DNA of 31,604 nt from a virus, in IMG/VR virus record IMGVR_UViG_3300030012_003007, positions 1-31,604 of that record, one strand, 5' to 3'. The notes beneath the pieces are model-generated. The model saw only the letters and a list, made by a program, of their open reading frames with translations, did no database searches and had not been told where the DNA came from. Shown here in pieces: positions 21,845 to 29,777 of the stretch (position 1 is the first letter of the stretch; the number at the start of each line of letters is the position of its first letter). The position numbers and the translations under genes are program-made.

Positions 21845-22291
21845 TTATAATGTCCCTCGTGTATATTTATATTGAACTGTATAAGTTATGTTAATACTGC
21901 CTAATGGATAAGCACTGGCATCATCACTTGTTATACTTGAAACATAGCTGTTTAAAGCTAAACTGTTTCGTGTTCTGTCTTGTTCTAATGCTTCTTCAAT
22001 AGCTTCAACTAAATTATTTTTTTGTGTATCTATGTTGTTGTTGCTTGTTGTAGCTGAGCTGTCAGCTCTTACATAACCCTCAATAGTGTAGTTTATAAAA
22101 GCAAACCTATCTCCACCCATAGTTTCATCAGCTTTTGCTTCATCGCTTGTTCTAACAAATATAGCTGGATACTGTGCTATAGACAGCTCTGTAGTGTTGA
22201 TAGGGTTTCTTGATACTAATACTACTGCGGGTGCTGTAATACCTTGTAATACTTCAACTATGTTTTGTGCTATTTGTTCTCTAACTGACAT
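21845..22291 (-). CDS. Tail terminator-like neck protein, 148 residues
   Basis: The segments IAQYPAIFVRTSDEAKAD, GDRFAFINYTIEGYVRADS, NNLVEAIEEALEQDRTRNSL and INITYTVQYKYTRGTL follow the pattern of phage tail terminator proteins (gpU-like group): a strand, a helix with EAIEEAL, and a C-terminal YTRG end. It closes the tail tube at the head side. Position after the head-tail connector and before the tube supports the call. Confidence 0.7.
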   Translation of the reverse strand: MSVREQIAQNIVEVLQGITAPAVVLVSRNPINTTELSIAQYPAIFVRTSDEAKADETMGGDRFAFINYTIEGYVRADSSATTSNNNIDTQKNNLVEAIEEALEQDRTRNSLALNSYVSSITSDDASAYPLGSINITYTVQYKYTRGTL

Positions 22292-22295
22292 AGCA

Positions 22296-22748
22296 CTACC
22301 TCACTAATCTGTTAAAGTGCTGTGGTTGTTCCTCGTGTGCTTCAACTGTGCCGTCTCCGTCCCAATCGTATTTTACACCGTCCTGTAGCACTAAATCAAA
22401 TTCTTCTCTAAACCTTGCTTTGTAAAAATCAATCATCATTCTAAACCTATCTGGTTCAGCTGTGTGTTGTGTTAGTTTTGGTAATATGTAATAGCTTAAT
22501 ATGTGATAAACAGCCGCATTTTTAAATTGGCTTGCTGTTAGTTTAGATGTGTTCATCTCTAATTCTGTTGAATTGAAATAATTGCTACCTACACTCTGTC
22601 TTTTTACTCTTGGCCACCATTCAATTCTCAAGTGTCTTTGTATGTCAGCTGTAGTTTTAGAGTGATAGTCACTAAAATCAATTATGCCATAATCTTTTAT
22701 ATTAGGTTCGTATTCTAAAATGTCAGCATCTGTAGTGTAGTTGCTCAT
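22296..22748 (-). CDS. Head-tail connector / head closure protein, 150 residues, with EF-hand-like loop
   Basis: It is the first gene after the major capsid. It contains a helical core (for example ASQFKNAAVYHILSYYILPK) and FRMMIDFYKARFREEFDLVL, as in phage head-tail connector proteins. Residues 128-139 read DWDGDGTVEAHE, which fits the calcium-binding EF-hand loop at every key place (D1, D3, D5, G6, V8, E12). Role: joins the portal to the tail. A calcium-dependent lock is an inference. Confidence 0.7.
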   Translation of the reverse strand: MSNYTTDADILEYEPNIKDYGIIDFSDYHSKTTADIQRHLRIEWWPRVKRQSVGSNYFNSTELEMNTSKLTASQFKNAAVYHILSYYILPKLTQHTAEPDRFRMMIDFYKARFREEFDLVLQDGVKYDWDGDGTVEAHEEQPQHFNRLVR

Positions 22749-22769
22749 ATGTTAAATCCTTTTTATGTT

Positions 22770-22795
22770 GAGTGGGTGTAATAAAACACCCACTC
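22770..22795 (-). terminator. Strong hairpin after the major capsid gene
   Basis: GAGTGGGTGT (22770-22779) and ACACCCACTC (22786-22795) form a perfect 10-bp stem with a 6-nt loop in the gap between the capsid gene and the connector gene. No T run follows on the minus strand, so it may be a weak terminator or an mRNA-stabilising hairpin that raises capsid output over downstream genes. Confidence 0.65.
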
Positions 22796-22830
22796 TGTTG
22801 CCGTAGTGTCGTTGCTCCACTGTCCAATTA

Positions 22831-23694
22831 CTATTGGATAGATGAATCAGCTAATACTTCAACACCATAAGTGTCGTGTATTTCAGCTACTCCATATACT
22901 GCTGTTCCTACCATCTCTGTAGCACGAGCAGAAGCATCTCTCTGAGTTTCAATTTTGATATCGTTGCCCAGAGCTAATCCAATCGCATCTCTGTGAAATA
23001 ATCCACCTTTGTAATCACCAGTTGTGCCAGTGTTAGCAAGGTTAGATGTTTCATACACAGGGACTCCTGCGATAGTTCCCACATAACCAGTTCTTAGAGC
23101 TTCGTTAGCCACATCATTTGCTTGTGAATTAGCAAAAGTGTTAGTTAAGTTAGCTTTTAGGTCATATGCTACCATTGGATGTAATACACAAGCCAAGTCT
23201 GTAGCTGGGATACCATTTGCTCTTAAGTTAGCTACTGCTTCAAATAGTTTAGCCGCTGTAATAGCCGCATCTGCCGCTCCAACTGATGTTGAAAAGCCGT
23301 CAAACAATGCTGTTAAATCAGTGTCAATCTTCTTAGCGATTGCTTCACCAAATAATCTACCAATGTCTGAAATAACATTAGCTGGTGTGTGATTAACTGC
23401 CATATCTGAAACATTTGTCATTAAACCAATTTCTGATAATGTAATATCAACTTGGCTTGAAGTGATAGCTGATGGTGTTAAGTCATCTGCTTCATTCACT
23501 GCTGCCGCTGTTGGATTACCGTAGATTGGCACTTGTAAAACTTTACCGCTGTTTGCTGGCACAGTATAGTTTTTTACAAGGTTTCTCATAATTGATCGCT
23601 CCTGAGCTACAAATTGAGCTTCAGCAACGATAGGTGCGATTAGGTGGTCTAATGATGTAGTCCCACTTAATATCGTTTTTACTTCGTCTGCCAT
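22831..23694 (-). CDS. Major capsid protein (HK97-like fold), 287 residues
   Basis: Recognisable features: VAQERSIMRNLVKNYTVPAN near the N-terminus, QVPIYGNPTAAAVNEADDLT, VDITLSEIGLMTNVSDMAVN, IGRLFGEAIAKKIDTDLTAL (helix of the P-domain), ACVLHPMVAYDLKANL and the C-terminal YGVAEIHDTYGVEVLADS. This is the coat protein pattern of HK97-fold phages. It has no long N-terminal scaffold region; a separate scaffold gene precedes it. A GGAG ribosome site lies before ATG 23694. Confidence 0.88.
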   Translation of the reverse strand: MADEVKTILSGTTSLDHLIAPIVAEAQFVAQERSIMRNLVKNYTVPANSGKVLQVPIYGNPTAAAVNEADDLTPSAITSSQVDITLSEIGLMTNVSDMAVNHTPANVISDIGRLFGEAIAKKIDTDLTALFDGFSTSVGAADAAITAAKLFEAVANLRANGIPATDLACVLHPMVAYDLKANLTNTFANSQANDVANEALRTGYVGTIAGVPVYETSNLANTGTTGDYKGGLFHRDAIGLALGNDIKIETQRDASARATEMVGTAVYGVAEIHDTYGVEVLADSSIQ

Positions 23695-23716
23695 TTTGTT
23701 TTCTCCTTATAAATGG

Positions 23717-24412
23717 TTATGATATTTTGTTTTGCTTACGATATTCAGCATATACCTGTCTATCTTCAGCTTTACTCATATCAAGTTTAGTTATGTCTAA
23801 CTTTTCACTGCTACCAACATCACCTATTTTGCTTGTAGCACCACTTCCTTGCGGTGTAGCACTAACAAAATGCGGATTTGTTGTTAAAAATTCATTAACA
23901 AGTTGCGATATACTCATATGCTCGCCAGCATCGTTATATCTCACTTGCTTTGTTTTAGGATCAACAATCTCAACATCACCAGCTTCATTCATAATAACTT
24001 GGTCCTTAAGTAGCTGTGCTACTTGTCCAGGATTTACTGCTTTATGTTTAGAAGCTGTGTCAAGTAAAGCACCATCAACTTTAATAGTTTTTACTTGATT
24101 AAGCAAACCGTTTATTTGTTCATCTTTTTTGGACATACTGTCCTTTAAAATTTGTTCAAACTCACCCTTTGCTTTTAGTTTATCTTGCTTCTCCTTTTCT
24201 GCCTTTGCGGACAATTCGTTGTAGTATTCTGGGTCAATGCCTTCATACTTTTTTTCAAACTTTCTTCGCTCACGAGCGATTCTGTCTGCTACTACTTTGT
24301 CCAAGTCAGCCTGTGTAAAAGTTTTCGCCTCTAATTCAGTTGTTGCTTCAGCTTTTGCTTCTGCTTCTACTGGAGCCTGAGTCTGCTCAGTGTTTTGTTC
24401 CGTTTCACTCAT
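23717..24412 (-). CDS. Capsid scaffold protein, 231 residues
   Basis: Acidic N-terminus (SETEQNTEQTQAPVEAEAKA), a long charged coiled coil (KVVADRIARERRKFEKKYEG, later EKEKQDKLKAKGEFEQILKD) and a C-terminal part ending MSKAEDRQVYAEYRKQNK. The pattern (ADLDKVVADRIARERRKFEK) is that of GP20/DUF4355-like scaffold proteins. It lies directly before the major capsid gene, as scaffold genes do. No protease motif was seen in it or elsewhere. Confidence 0.8.
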   Translation of the reverse strand: MSETEQNTEQTQAPVEAEAKAEATTELEAKTFTQADLDKVVADRIARERRKFEKKYEGIDPEYYNELSAKAEKEKQDKLKAKGEFEQILKDSMSKKDEQINGLLNQVKTIKVDGALLDTASKHKAVNPGQVAQLLKDQVIMNEAGDVEIVDPKTKQVRYNDAGEHMSISQLVNEFLTTNPHFVSATPQGSGATSKIGDVGSSEKLDITKLDMSKAEDRQVYAEYRKQNKIS

Positions 24413-24458
24413 CGTATATTCTCCTTTTTTATAGTTGTTAAGTTTAACTGTCCAACTA

Positions 24459-24806
24459 TTACAGTTGTTTTTTATATTTATGCTGTGTTCTCGCTTGTGC
24501 TAACACATCATAATCTTGTTGTATCAATACAGGCACTGGTGTGCTGTGTCCTTTAAACTTGGGATGGCTGTATAACCATTCCTCATTGTGATAAAGTTTG
24601 TTGTGCTTCCGTGCTGTATTGTAAAGCTGTCTTGCTGTCATATTAGGTGCTTTGTATATCCGTGCTACATAGGGGCTTTGTAAAGCTATAACTTTGTTGT
24701 CCCAATTCACTATGTCTATCCGCTGTGCTCTGTAATATGCTTTGGACCACGGACATACTGCTACTATTGAAGCAAAATATTCGCTCCAATTAACCTCTTC
24801 TGCCAC
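24459..24806 (-). CDS. Hypothetical protein, 115 residues, between portal and scaffold
   Basis: It starts at GTG 24806 (no good ATG in frame nearby) and overlaps the 31-residue gene. It is rich in Tyr, Lys and Trp, with SEYFASIVAVCPWSKAYYRA, WDNKVIALQSPYVARIY, ARQLYNTARKHNKLYHNEEW and a basic end. No recognised domain. Position suggests a head assembly or morphogenesis accessory protein; this is inference. Confidence 0.6.
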   Translation of the reverse strand: MAEEVNWSEYFASIVAVCPWSKAYYRAQRIDIVNWDNKVIALQSPYVARIYKAPNMTARQLYNTARKHNKLYHNEEWLYSHPKFKGHSTPVPVLIQQDYDVLAQARTQHKYKKQL

Positions 24807-24885
24807 CTTTTTTCTTTTTCTTCTTGCCTACTGTTTTTGTAAAGCTCTTACCTTTACCCATAGACCCGCCTCTTCTTTTAGCCAT
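24790..24885 (-). CDS. Small highly basic protein, 31 residues
   Basis: A frame starting at ATG 24885 with GGAGGAAA about 8 nt upstream. It overlaps the portal stop by 8 nt and the next gene by 17 nt. It begins MAKRRGGSMGKGKSF and contains a run of six Lys, ending GGRRG. It is among the most basic peptides possible, so it could bind packaged DNA or RNA. Lys/Gly-rich small proteins between portal and scaffold occur in other marine phages. Confidence 0.6.
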   Translation of the reverse strand: MAKRRGGSMGKGKSFTKTVGKKKKKKGGRRG

Positions 24886-26419
24886 TGTCATTTCCTCCAT
24901 TGTTAAACATCGCTGATAATTCAGGATGTAAATTTAGTATTTGCTCTGTAGTGTAGCCCTGTGCTACCATTTCCTTCATATGCTCTACTAATTCTGTTGG
25001 ATTAGACATTGCTTTGTGTGTCATTGTAGTATTTAGATCTACCTCTCTCTGCTCTTGCCCGTTTATTACTCTCTCTAATATGTCTTCGTCAGTTATAAGT
25101 GCTTTAGCTAACATAATGTCAATCTCTTTCAATAGCTCTCCGTTTTCAGGCTTTGTTTCTTTTGCTTGTTTTAGTAGTGCTATTGTGTTTTCTTTGTCGT
25201 GTATGTTAAAGCTATCAGGATAATCTACAACACCGTCCCATACTTTGTTCTGCCATAATGCCCACATTCTCCAAATTTGTTCTTCAGCTAACTCTAACAA
25301 GTCAGCTTTTTGTGATAGCCTCGCATTTAACAATTGAAACTCAGTTTGTAGTGCTATACCGCTCATTGCTTTAGCGGTTGTTGATCTTACCCCGCCCATA
25401 TTCGCCATTCTGTTTATGCTATCAACTTTCTCGTTGATGCTGGATATAATCTGTGTTATACCTGACCCTGATGGTTCTAACAAAAATGGTTTTAGGTTGG
25501 GGTCCAAATCATCTGGTAAGTCTATTACTGCTCCTGCTCCTGCTGAAGCTTGTGTAGAGCCCGTTTTTACAAGACTGGGATGATTTGAAACTCTGATTAG
25601 CTGTTCTAATTCACTTAATTCGTTGTATATAGCTCTTTGGACATCGCTTATATCACTTATGTCGCTTACACCAAGTCCTCGTGTTTGGCTTCTGCCCGCA
25701 TAAACTGGGACACAAGGCACAACACCTAAAGGATTGGGAAACACTTCTACCACTTGGCTTGTTTCTTTTATGTTTCTTCTTTTATATACAGTTGTTTCAG
25801 TTTCTGTTATTTCTCTATAATATACATTGTTGTCGTCCATACCGTCCAATAGTGTTAAACTGCCTAAAGCATACACACCGTTTGGCTTTCTATAGTATTT
25901 CCAATCAATAACATTTTCAGGTGTTATTATACTAACATATGGTCTAATTTCCTGTTGTAATTCTTCTGCTCTGGTATTGACTGTTGTATTGGGCTTGTCA
26001 ATCATAACCCAAATATGGCCATATATTGAACTGTATGTGCTACAGTCTCTCATAAAGCTGTTAAAACTACGGCCATCTAAATCACAGTCTTCTAAAAAGC
26101 TGTCTAAACTTGGATCATTTGTGACTTGTGTGCCATAGTCTCTTGTTGGGGGTTTTCTAAATAAAAAGCTGTTGTATGTTTCTACAACACTTTTACAGTG
26201 GTTGTCTAAAGGTGTGTTTTTTAACCTACCTTCAAAGTCTTCATCTGACTCTAATACATACTTGATTAGGTATCTGCCCTCTCTAAAATCGTTGCCCCCA
26301 TTGTAGCTGTCGCTATAATACTGCCATCTTTTTATGTTGTTTTTCCAAACAGGATGTAGTTCTAAGCCATAATACTCTAATCTATATTTTACATCAAAAG
26401 CATCGTTGATTGTTGCCAT
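24878..26419 (-). CDS. Portal protein, 513 residues
   Basis: Visible features: an N-terminal helix with WKNNIKRWQYYSDSYNGG, then YIKY-like segments and CKSVVETYNSFLFRKPP, IYGHIWVMIDKPN, PYVSIITPENVIDWKYYR, VPCVPVYAGRSQTRGLGVSD followed by IQRAIYNELSELEQLI-type helices, and a C-terminal region with SGIALQTEFQLLNARLSQKA. This is the portal pattern of marine siphoviruses, and the length fits. It forms the twelve-part ring through which DNA enters. It lies directly after the large terminase. Confidence 0.85.
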   Translation of the reverse strand: MATINDAFDVKYRLEYYGLELHPVWKNNIKRWQYYSDSYNGGNDFREGRYLIKYVLESDEDFEGRLKNTPLDNHCKSVVETYNSFLFRKPPTRDYGTQVTNDPSLDSFLEDCDLDGRSFNSFMRDCSTYSSIYGHIWVMIDKPNTTVNTRAEELQQEIRPYVSIITPENVIDWKYYRKPNGVYALGSLTLLDGMDDNNVYYREITETETTVYKRRNIKETSQVVEVFPNPLGVVPCVPVYAGRSQTRGLGVSDISDISDVQRAIYNELSELEQLIRVSNHPSLVKTGSTQASAGAGAVIDLPDDLDPNLKPFLLEPSGSGITQIISSINEKVDSINRMANMGGVRSTTAKAMSGIALQTEFQLLNARLSQKADLLELAEEQIWRMWALWQNKVWDGVVDYPDSFNIHDKENTIALLKQAKETKPENGELLKEIDIMLAKALITDEDILERVINGQEQREVDLNTTMTHKAMSNPTELVEHMKEMVAQGYTTEQILNLHPELSAMFNNGGNDNG

Positions 26420-26431
26420 ATATAGTTGTCC

Positions 26432-27661
26432 TTAATTTGTTCGCATTGACCAAGTTTGTAGTTTGTTATTATTTATGCTATTTCTTTTAACGGGATAAAT
26501 ATACTCTACCAAATATCCCACAGCATCAGCCATATGTTCAAGCCCTGTAGTTTCTGGCTGATTGGTTCCCTCTTTGTATATTTGTCTGCTTAAACTTTTA
26601 ATTATATTTTTACATTTAGGGCTTATTTTTACTTTTACTACATTGTTAGCACTTTTCAAAGCACTATTAACAGCATTTATTCTGTCTCTTACAGCTGGAT
26701 TAGTGGGTCTTGTAAGTGTTCTAAAGCCCGCATTTACTAATATGCTTAAATCAGTCCTGCCCCCAGCACTTGTTTTCCGTTGTCTTGCCGCACTATCAGG
26801 ATATATTATAATTTGCTTGTTGGGGTATCGCTGTTTAATCTCGCTTACCATCTCATCTGTATTACTGCCAAATATCACTATTTCATCAAAAATGTATAAG
26901 CCCTGTTCTGTTCTTTGTGCTACACAGGCACTCATAGGTGAAATATTAAAGTCCATTCCTATGTGTAGTTGTTTGCCTATTTCTATTTTGCTGTGTTCTA
27001 TGTTGTGTGCTCCATAGTTGTAATACACTTGTCCGCTGTATGTTTCAAAGCTGGCTTCATACTCCTGCCTAAATGTTCTCTCGTCCAAGTCATTTTTAGC
27101 TTGTTGTATTTCATCAGCTGGCACTTGTCCGCCATCTAATGTAGTGTATTGAAAGCTGTGCCAATTATCTGGGTCTATACTTGCTTGTTGATACAAGTCA
27201 TAACTCCAATTACCTATGCCCTTTGGTGTGCCACAAAATAGTGCTTTGCCCCCAGTATCTGATAGTGTTGGTCTCAATACTTCCTGCCAAGCCTTTTGAC
27301 TTATGTCAGCAAACTCATCTAACACTATAAAATTAAGTCCTACACCTCTTAAACTGTCTTCATTGTCAGCACCTTTGAGACTGATATGACTGCCATTAAC
27401 TAACCATATGTCTAAACCACTTTCATTAATTTTTTTAGCCCACTTTAAATGTATTAGCTTTTTTTTAAGCTGTTCCCATACAATTTGTTTAGCCATTCTA
27501 TATGAGGGTGCTATATACCATACTTTTTGATTGGGTGTTGAAGCGGCTTTACACAGTTCCCTAATAGCTAAATGTGTTTTACCAAATCTTCTGCCACTTA
27601 TGAGAACTTTAAATCGCTTGTCTGTGTGTGCTATGTTTTTCTGTGCTTGACTTAAAGGCAT
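26432..27661 (-). CDS. Terminase large subunit, 409 residues
   Basis: ATPase: Walker A SGRRFGKTH (about 22-30), Walker B FIVLDE (D115-E116), and motif III FCGTPKG (142-148). Nuclease: HIGMDFNISP (D237), IFDEIVIF (E260), YPDSAAR (D289) and a last Asp near 379 in GLEHMADAVGYLVEY. It drives DNA into the head and cuts the concatemer. The start ATG 27661 has no ribosome site; a TATAAATAC motif ends 5 nt before it, so the message may be leaderless. First gene of the long morphogenesis operon. Confidence 0.93.
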   Translation of the reverse strand: MPLSQAQKNIAHTDKRFKVLISGRRFGKTHLAIRELCKAASTPNQKVWYIAPSYRMAKQIVWEQLKKKLIHLKWAKKINESGLDIWLVNGSHISLKGADNEDSLRGVGLNFIVLDEFADISQKAWQEVLRPTLSDTGGKALFCGTPKGIGNWSYDLYQQASIDPDNWHSFQYTTLDGGQVPADEIQQAKNDLDERTFRQEYEASFETYSGQVYYNYGAHNIEHSKIEIGKQLHIGMDFNISPMSACVAQRTEQGLYIFDEIVIFGSNTDEMVSEIKQRYPNKQIIIYPDSAARQRKTSAGGRTDLSILVNAGFRTLTRPTNPAVRDRINAVNSALKSANNVVKVKISPKCKNIIKSLSRQIYKEGTNQPETTGLEHMADAVGYLVEYIYPVKRNSINNNKLQTWSMRTN

Positions 27662-27666
27662 TTGTA

Positions 27667-27675
27667 GTATTTATA
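27667..27675 (-). promoter_or_regulatory. TATAAATAC late-promoter-like motif before the large terminase
   Basis: Minus strand TATAAATAC followed by TACAA and the ATG. By the spacing of T4 late promoters the start would fall at 27662, one base before the start codon. It is directly next to the inverted repeat at 27676-27732. Confidence 0.55.
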
Positions 27676-27732
27676 TATGCTGTTAGCTTGGGAGCTGGCC
27701 TATGTCAAGAACCATTCAAGTCTAACAGCATA
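27676..27732. promoter_or_regulatory. 11-bp inverted repeat upstream of the large terminase
   Basis: TATGCTGTTAG (27676-27686) and CTAACAGCATA (27722-27732) pair perfectly with a 35-nt loop. Outside it TTTGTAGT (27661-27668) can pair with ACTACAAA (27763-27770). The inner repeat abuts the TATAAATAC motif, so it may be an operator, a terminator for the upstream unit, or an RNA element. The remaining bases of 27662-27776 hold no gene. Confidence 0.55.
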
Positions 27733-27776
27733 CAGAGCTTTTGTAATGTTTAACCACCATACACTACAAAAGAAAA

Positions 27777-28154
27777 CTAAAATCCTATTCCCAGTCCGTT
27801 GCCCAAGTTCCAAACTACTGCTATACCCTGTCCTACAAGGGGTATATCAATAAAGGCATCTTTGTATTTCTGCGGCACTCTTTTAACTACTTGGTGATGT
27901 ATAATATTCCTCACCGTAAAAAATGCTACCACAGTTCCTACACTTGGGTTAGCCCCCATAATAGGGTTCCCTTCTATGAGTCCAGGTATTTTAGCTATTT
28001 TTATTGTCTGTAAAGCATCAGCTACAGTCAATACTTGAAACCACATCATTTTTTTCTCTTGTTTAACAGTAAGCTCTTCGCTTTTTGCTACATTGAAGCT
28101 TGAGCCTACAATAAACAACCAATATAATAATAAAAATAAAAATAGTTTCCTCAT
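27777..28154 (-). CDS. Membrane-associated protein with N-terminal signal segment, 125 residues
   Basis: The first 25 residues (MRKLFLFLLLYWLFIVGSSF) form a signal peptide or membrane anchor. Then follow WFQVLTVADALQTIKIAK, IEGNPIMGANPSVGTVVAFF, RNIIHHQVVKRVPQKYKDAF and IAVVWNLGNGLGIGF; the order D..QT, E.NPI and a hydrophobic helix resembles small membrane proteins of the DUF5658 kind. It overlaps the 175-residue gene by 4 nt. It probably acts in the cell envelope; no enzyme residues can be named. Confidence 0.65.
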   Translation of the reverse strand: MRKLFLFLLLYWLFIVGSSFNVAKSEELTVKQEKKMMWFQVLTVADALQTIKIAKIPGLIEGNPIMGANPSVGTVVAFFTVRNIIHHQVVKRVPQKYKDAFIDIPLVGQGIAVVWNLGNGLGIGF

Positions 28155-28678
28155 TTGTCCTTCATTATTTGTTTAAATTTTTCATCAACTGCTTTGTGTA
28201 TTTTAGCATTTTTTTCTTTTTTAAGCCTAACAGCTATATGATGCGGTAATCGTCTGTCCCCGTTTAGTGCTGGTATGTTGCTGTTGTTAAACCACTTCTT
28301 AAACAGTTCCTCGTCCCAAGCTTCATTGTATTCCTGCTGTGCTACAGTTTTAGCTTCAGTTTTGTATAGCTGTTCTGTAAATGCTTCATACTCATTACAC
28401 TTGTATATGACATAGGGCTGTTTAAACCACCTCTTATACTTCCTAATTACATCACCCTTTAAGCATACAGGCAGAACTTTACCTACATTAAGCTCGTGCT
28501 GTATAATCAGTGTTTGCTTTTTGTAGTAGCCCCTTGCTTTATAATAACTCCAGTCTTTGATGTTTTTGTTAAGTTGCTTTGCTATGCTTTGAGACATCCT
28601 ACCGCTTGTATGCGGTATGCCTACAACATATCTTTCTTGTGCTTTTATTTCACCTATATAGGGTTCTAACATTTTCAT
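28151..28678 (-). CDS. Hypothetical protein, 175 residues
   Basis: Soluble, basic, rich in Lys and Tyr. Segments include ERYVVGIPHTSGRMSQSIAK, ELNVGKVLPVCLKGDVIRKY, KRWFKQPYVIYKCNEYEAFT and LPHHIAVRLKKEKN. Three Lys-rich areas suggest nucleic acid binding, but no family was recognised. It overlaps genes on both sides by 4 nt (ATGA), so it is the middle member of a three-gene coupled operon. Confidence 0.7.
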   Translation of the reverse strand: MKMLEPYIGEIKAQERYVVGIPHTSGRMSQSIAKQLNKNIKDWSYYKARGYYKKQTLIIQHELNVGKVLPVCLKGDVIRKYKRWFKQPYVIYKCNEYEAFTEQLYKTEAKTVAQQEYNEAWDEELFKKWFNNSNIPALNGDRRLPHHIAVRLKKEKNAKIHKAVDEKFKQIMKDK

Positions 28679-28896
28679 ATTTTTTGCCCCGTGTATTTAG
28701 GTGTTCTATTAAACTTTCTCTCAGCTTCTTCAATATCTCTTTGCTGTTGTTCATATATTTCATCAGCTGTTGTAAATAGATCATTGAAGTTGTTTTGTGC
28801 TGTTTTAGTTTTTGTTTTTGCTTTTTTAGTTTTAGCTACGGGATAAGCATCGTATTCCTCATATGCTTCTAATACCCAGTCTTTAAACTTTGACAT
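28675..28896 (-). CDS. Hypothetical protein, 73 residues, first in a three-gene operon
   Basis: It starts MSKFKDWVLEAYEEYDAYPV, then a Lys/Thr run (KTKKAKTKTKT) and an acidic helical part DEIYEQQQRDIEEAERKF. The ribosome site GGAG and a sigma70-type promoter at 28931-28958 support the start. Helical, soluble and unknown. It is co-transcribed with the 175- and 125-residue genes. Confidence 0.65.
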   Translation of the reverse strand: MSKFKDWVLEAYEEYDAYPVAKTKKAKTKTKTAQNNFNDLFTTADEIYEQQQRDIEEAERKFNRTPKYTGQKI

Positions 28897-28930
28897 ATAT
28901 TTCTCCTTTATTGTTATTAAACATACTACA

Positions 28931-28958
28931 ATTATAACATATAAGCACTATAAGTCAA
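28931..28958 (-). promoter_or_regulatory. Sigma70-type promoter for the 73/175/125-residue operon
   Basis: Minus strand: TTGACT (28958-28953), a 16-nt spacer ending TGT, then TATAAT (28936-28931), about 34 nt before the start codon. Same layout as the promoters at 288, 29850, 30383 and 30804. Confidence 0.75.
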
Positions 28959-29041
28959 GCGATATTATAGTGTTTAAAGCTACATAGAGCTACATACAAG
29001 CACTTTAAAGCTGTTTTGTGTGTGTTTGTATGCTTTAGACT

Positions 29042-29069
29042 AATACAGGGGCTATATAGCCCCTGTATT
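29042..29069. terminator. Perfect GC-rich palindrome, likely bidirectional terminator
   Basis: A 28-nt perfect palindrome: arms ATACAGGGGCT and AGCCCCTGTAT, outer A/T pairs and a 4-nt ATAT centre. It is followed by TTT on the plus strand and lies 19 nt past the stop of the 224-residue gene. The best terminator-like structure in the window; it separates that gene from the next promoter. Confidence 0.75.
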
Positions 29070-29087
29070 TTCTGCTCTAATTGTTTA

Positions 29088-29762
29088 TTATGCTACTTTT
29101 TTCAACAACACTTTAGAATCTTCTACATACTTTCTAAAGTTTTTGCTGTAAGCATTTATCTTTTCTCTATACACTTTTCTTGCTGTATAGTCAGCTAAAG
29201 CTTCATCAGTGATTTTGCCCTCAAGCTCATCACTTCTCTTTTTAGCTATAGCACCAGCTTTAGTGTTTTCTACATACTTGACATTGTCAGCATTTGCTAC
29301 AGCATTATACATATCGTGATATGTGCTTTCTGACATAGCATACACTACATCTGTTTTATCAACTTTGTCCCATAGTTTTTCTAACTGTGAGCCTGTTAAG
29401 TTTAATATAACAGCATCTCCGCCACCTAAATAAAAGTTAATTAGGGGTCTGTGTGCTAAAGTTCTACCTTCAGTTTTACAACCTTCTGGTAGATTGTTAA
29501 GCTCTAAGCCTAACAGCTTTTTAACAGCCTGTGAGCCTGTAGTTTTCTTTTTACCGTCGCTACAGTTTCCTCTGTTTCTTGGACTCACTAACACTATGTT
29601 TCCTTCTTCATAGTTGATAGCTGTCTTAGGTAAAGATTTACTTGCTTCTTTACCCCAGTCTATAATGCCTTGCGATATTGCTTTAGCATTAGTTCTCTCC
29701 TTTTTCACAGCTTTGTCAGACCCAGTCTTAACTAACTGTGAAGTGTTTTTAGTATTTGGCAT
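29088..29762 (-). CDS. Hypothetical protein, 224 residues
   Basis: It is basic at both ends: an N-terminal Lys-rich part (KTGSDKAVKKERTNAKAISQ), a central region with NIVLVSPRNRGNCSDGKKK, AVKKLLGLELNNLPEGCKTE, FYLGGGDAVILNLTGSQLEK and a helical C-terminus (YREKINAYSKNFRKYVEDSK). Two Cys are seen. No recognised fold. The ribosome site is strong (AAGGAGG). It is the longest unknown of the region and has its own promoter and terminator, so it is a single-gene unit, probably early. Confidence 0.75.
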   Translation of the reverse strand: MPNTKNTSQLVKTGSDKAVKKERTNAKAISQGIIDWGKEASKSLPKTAINYEEGNIVLVSPRNRGNCSDGKKKTTGSQAVKKLLGLELNNLPEGCKTEGRTLAHRPLINFYLGGGDAVILNLTGSQLEKLWDKVDKTDVVYAMSESTYHDMYNAVANADNVKYVENTKAGAIAKKRSDELEGKITDEALADYTARKVYREKINAYSKNFRKYVEDSKVLLKKVA

Positions 29763-29777
29763 ATTGCCTCCTTCTTA

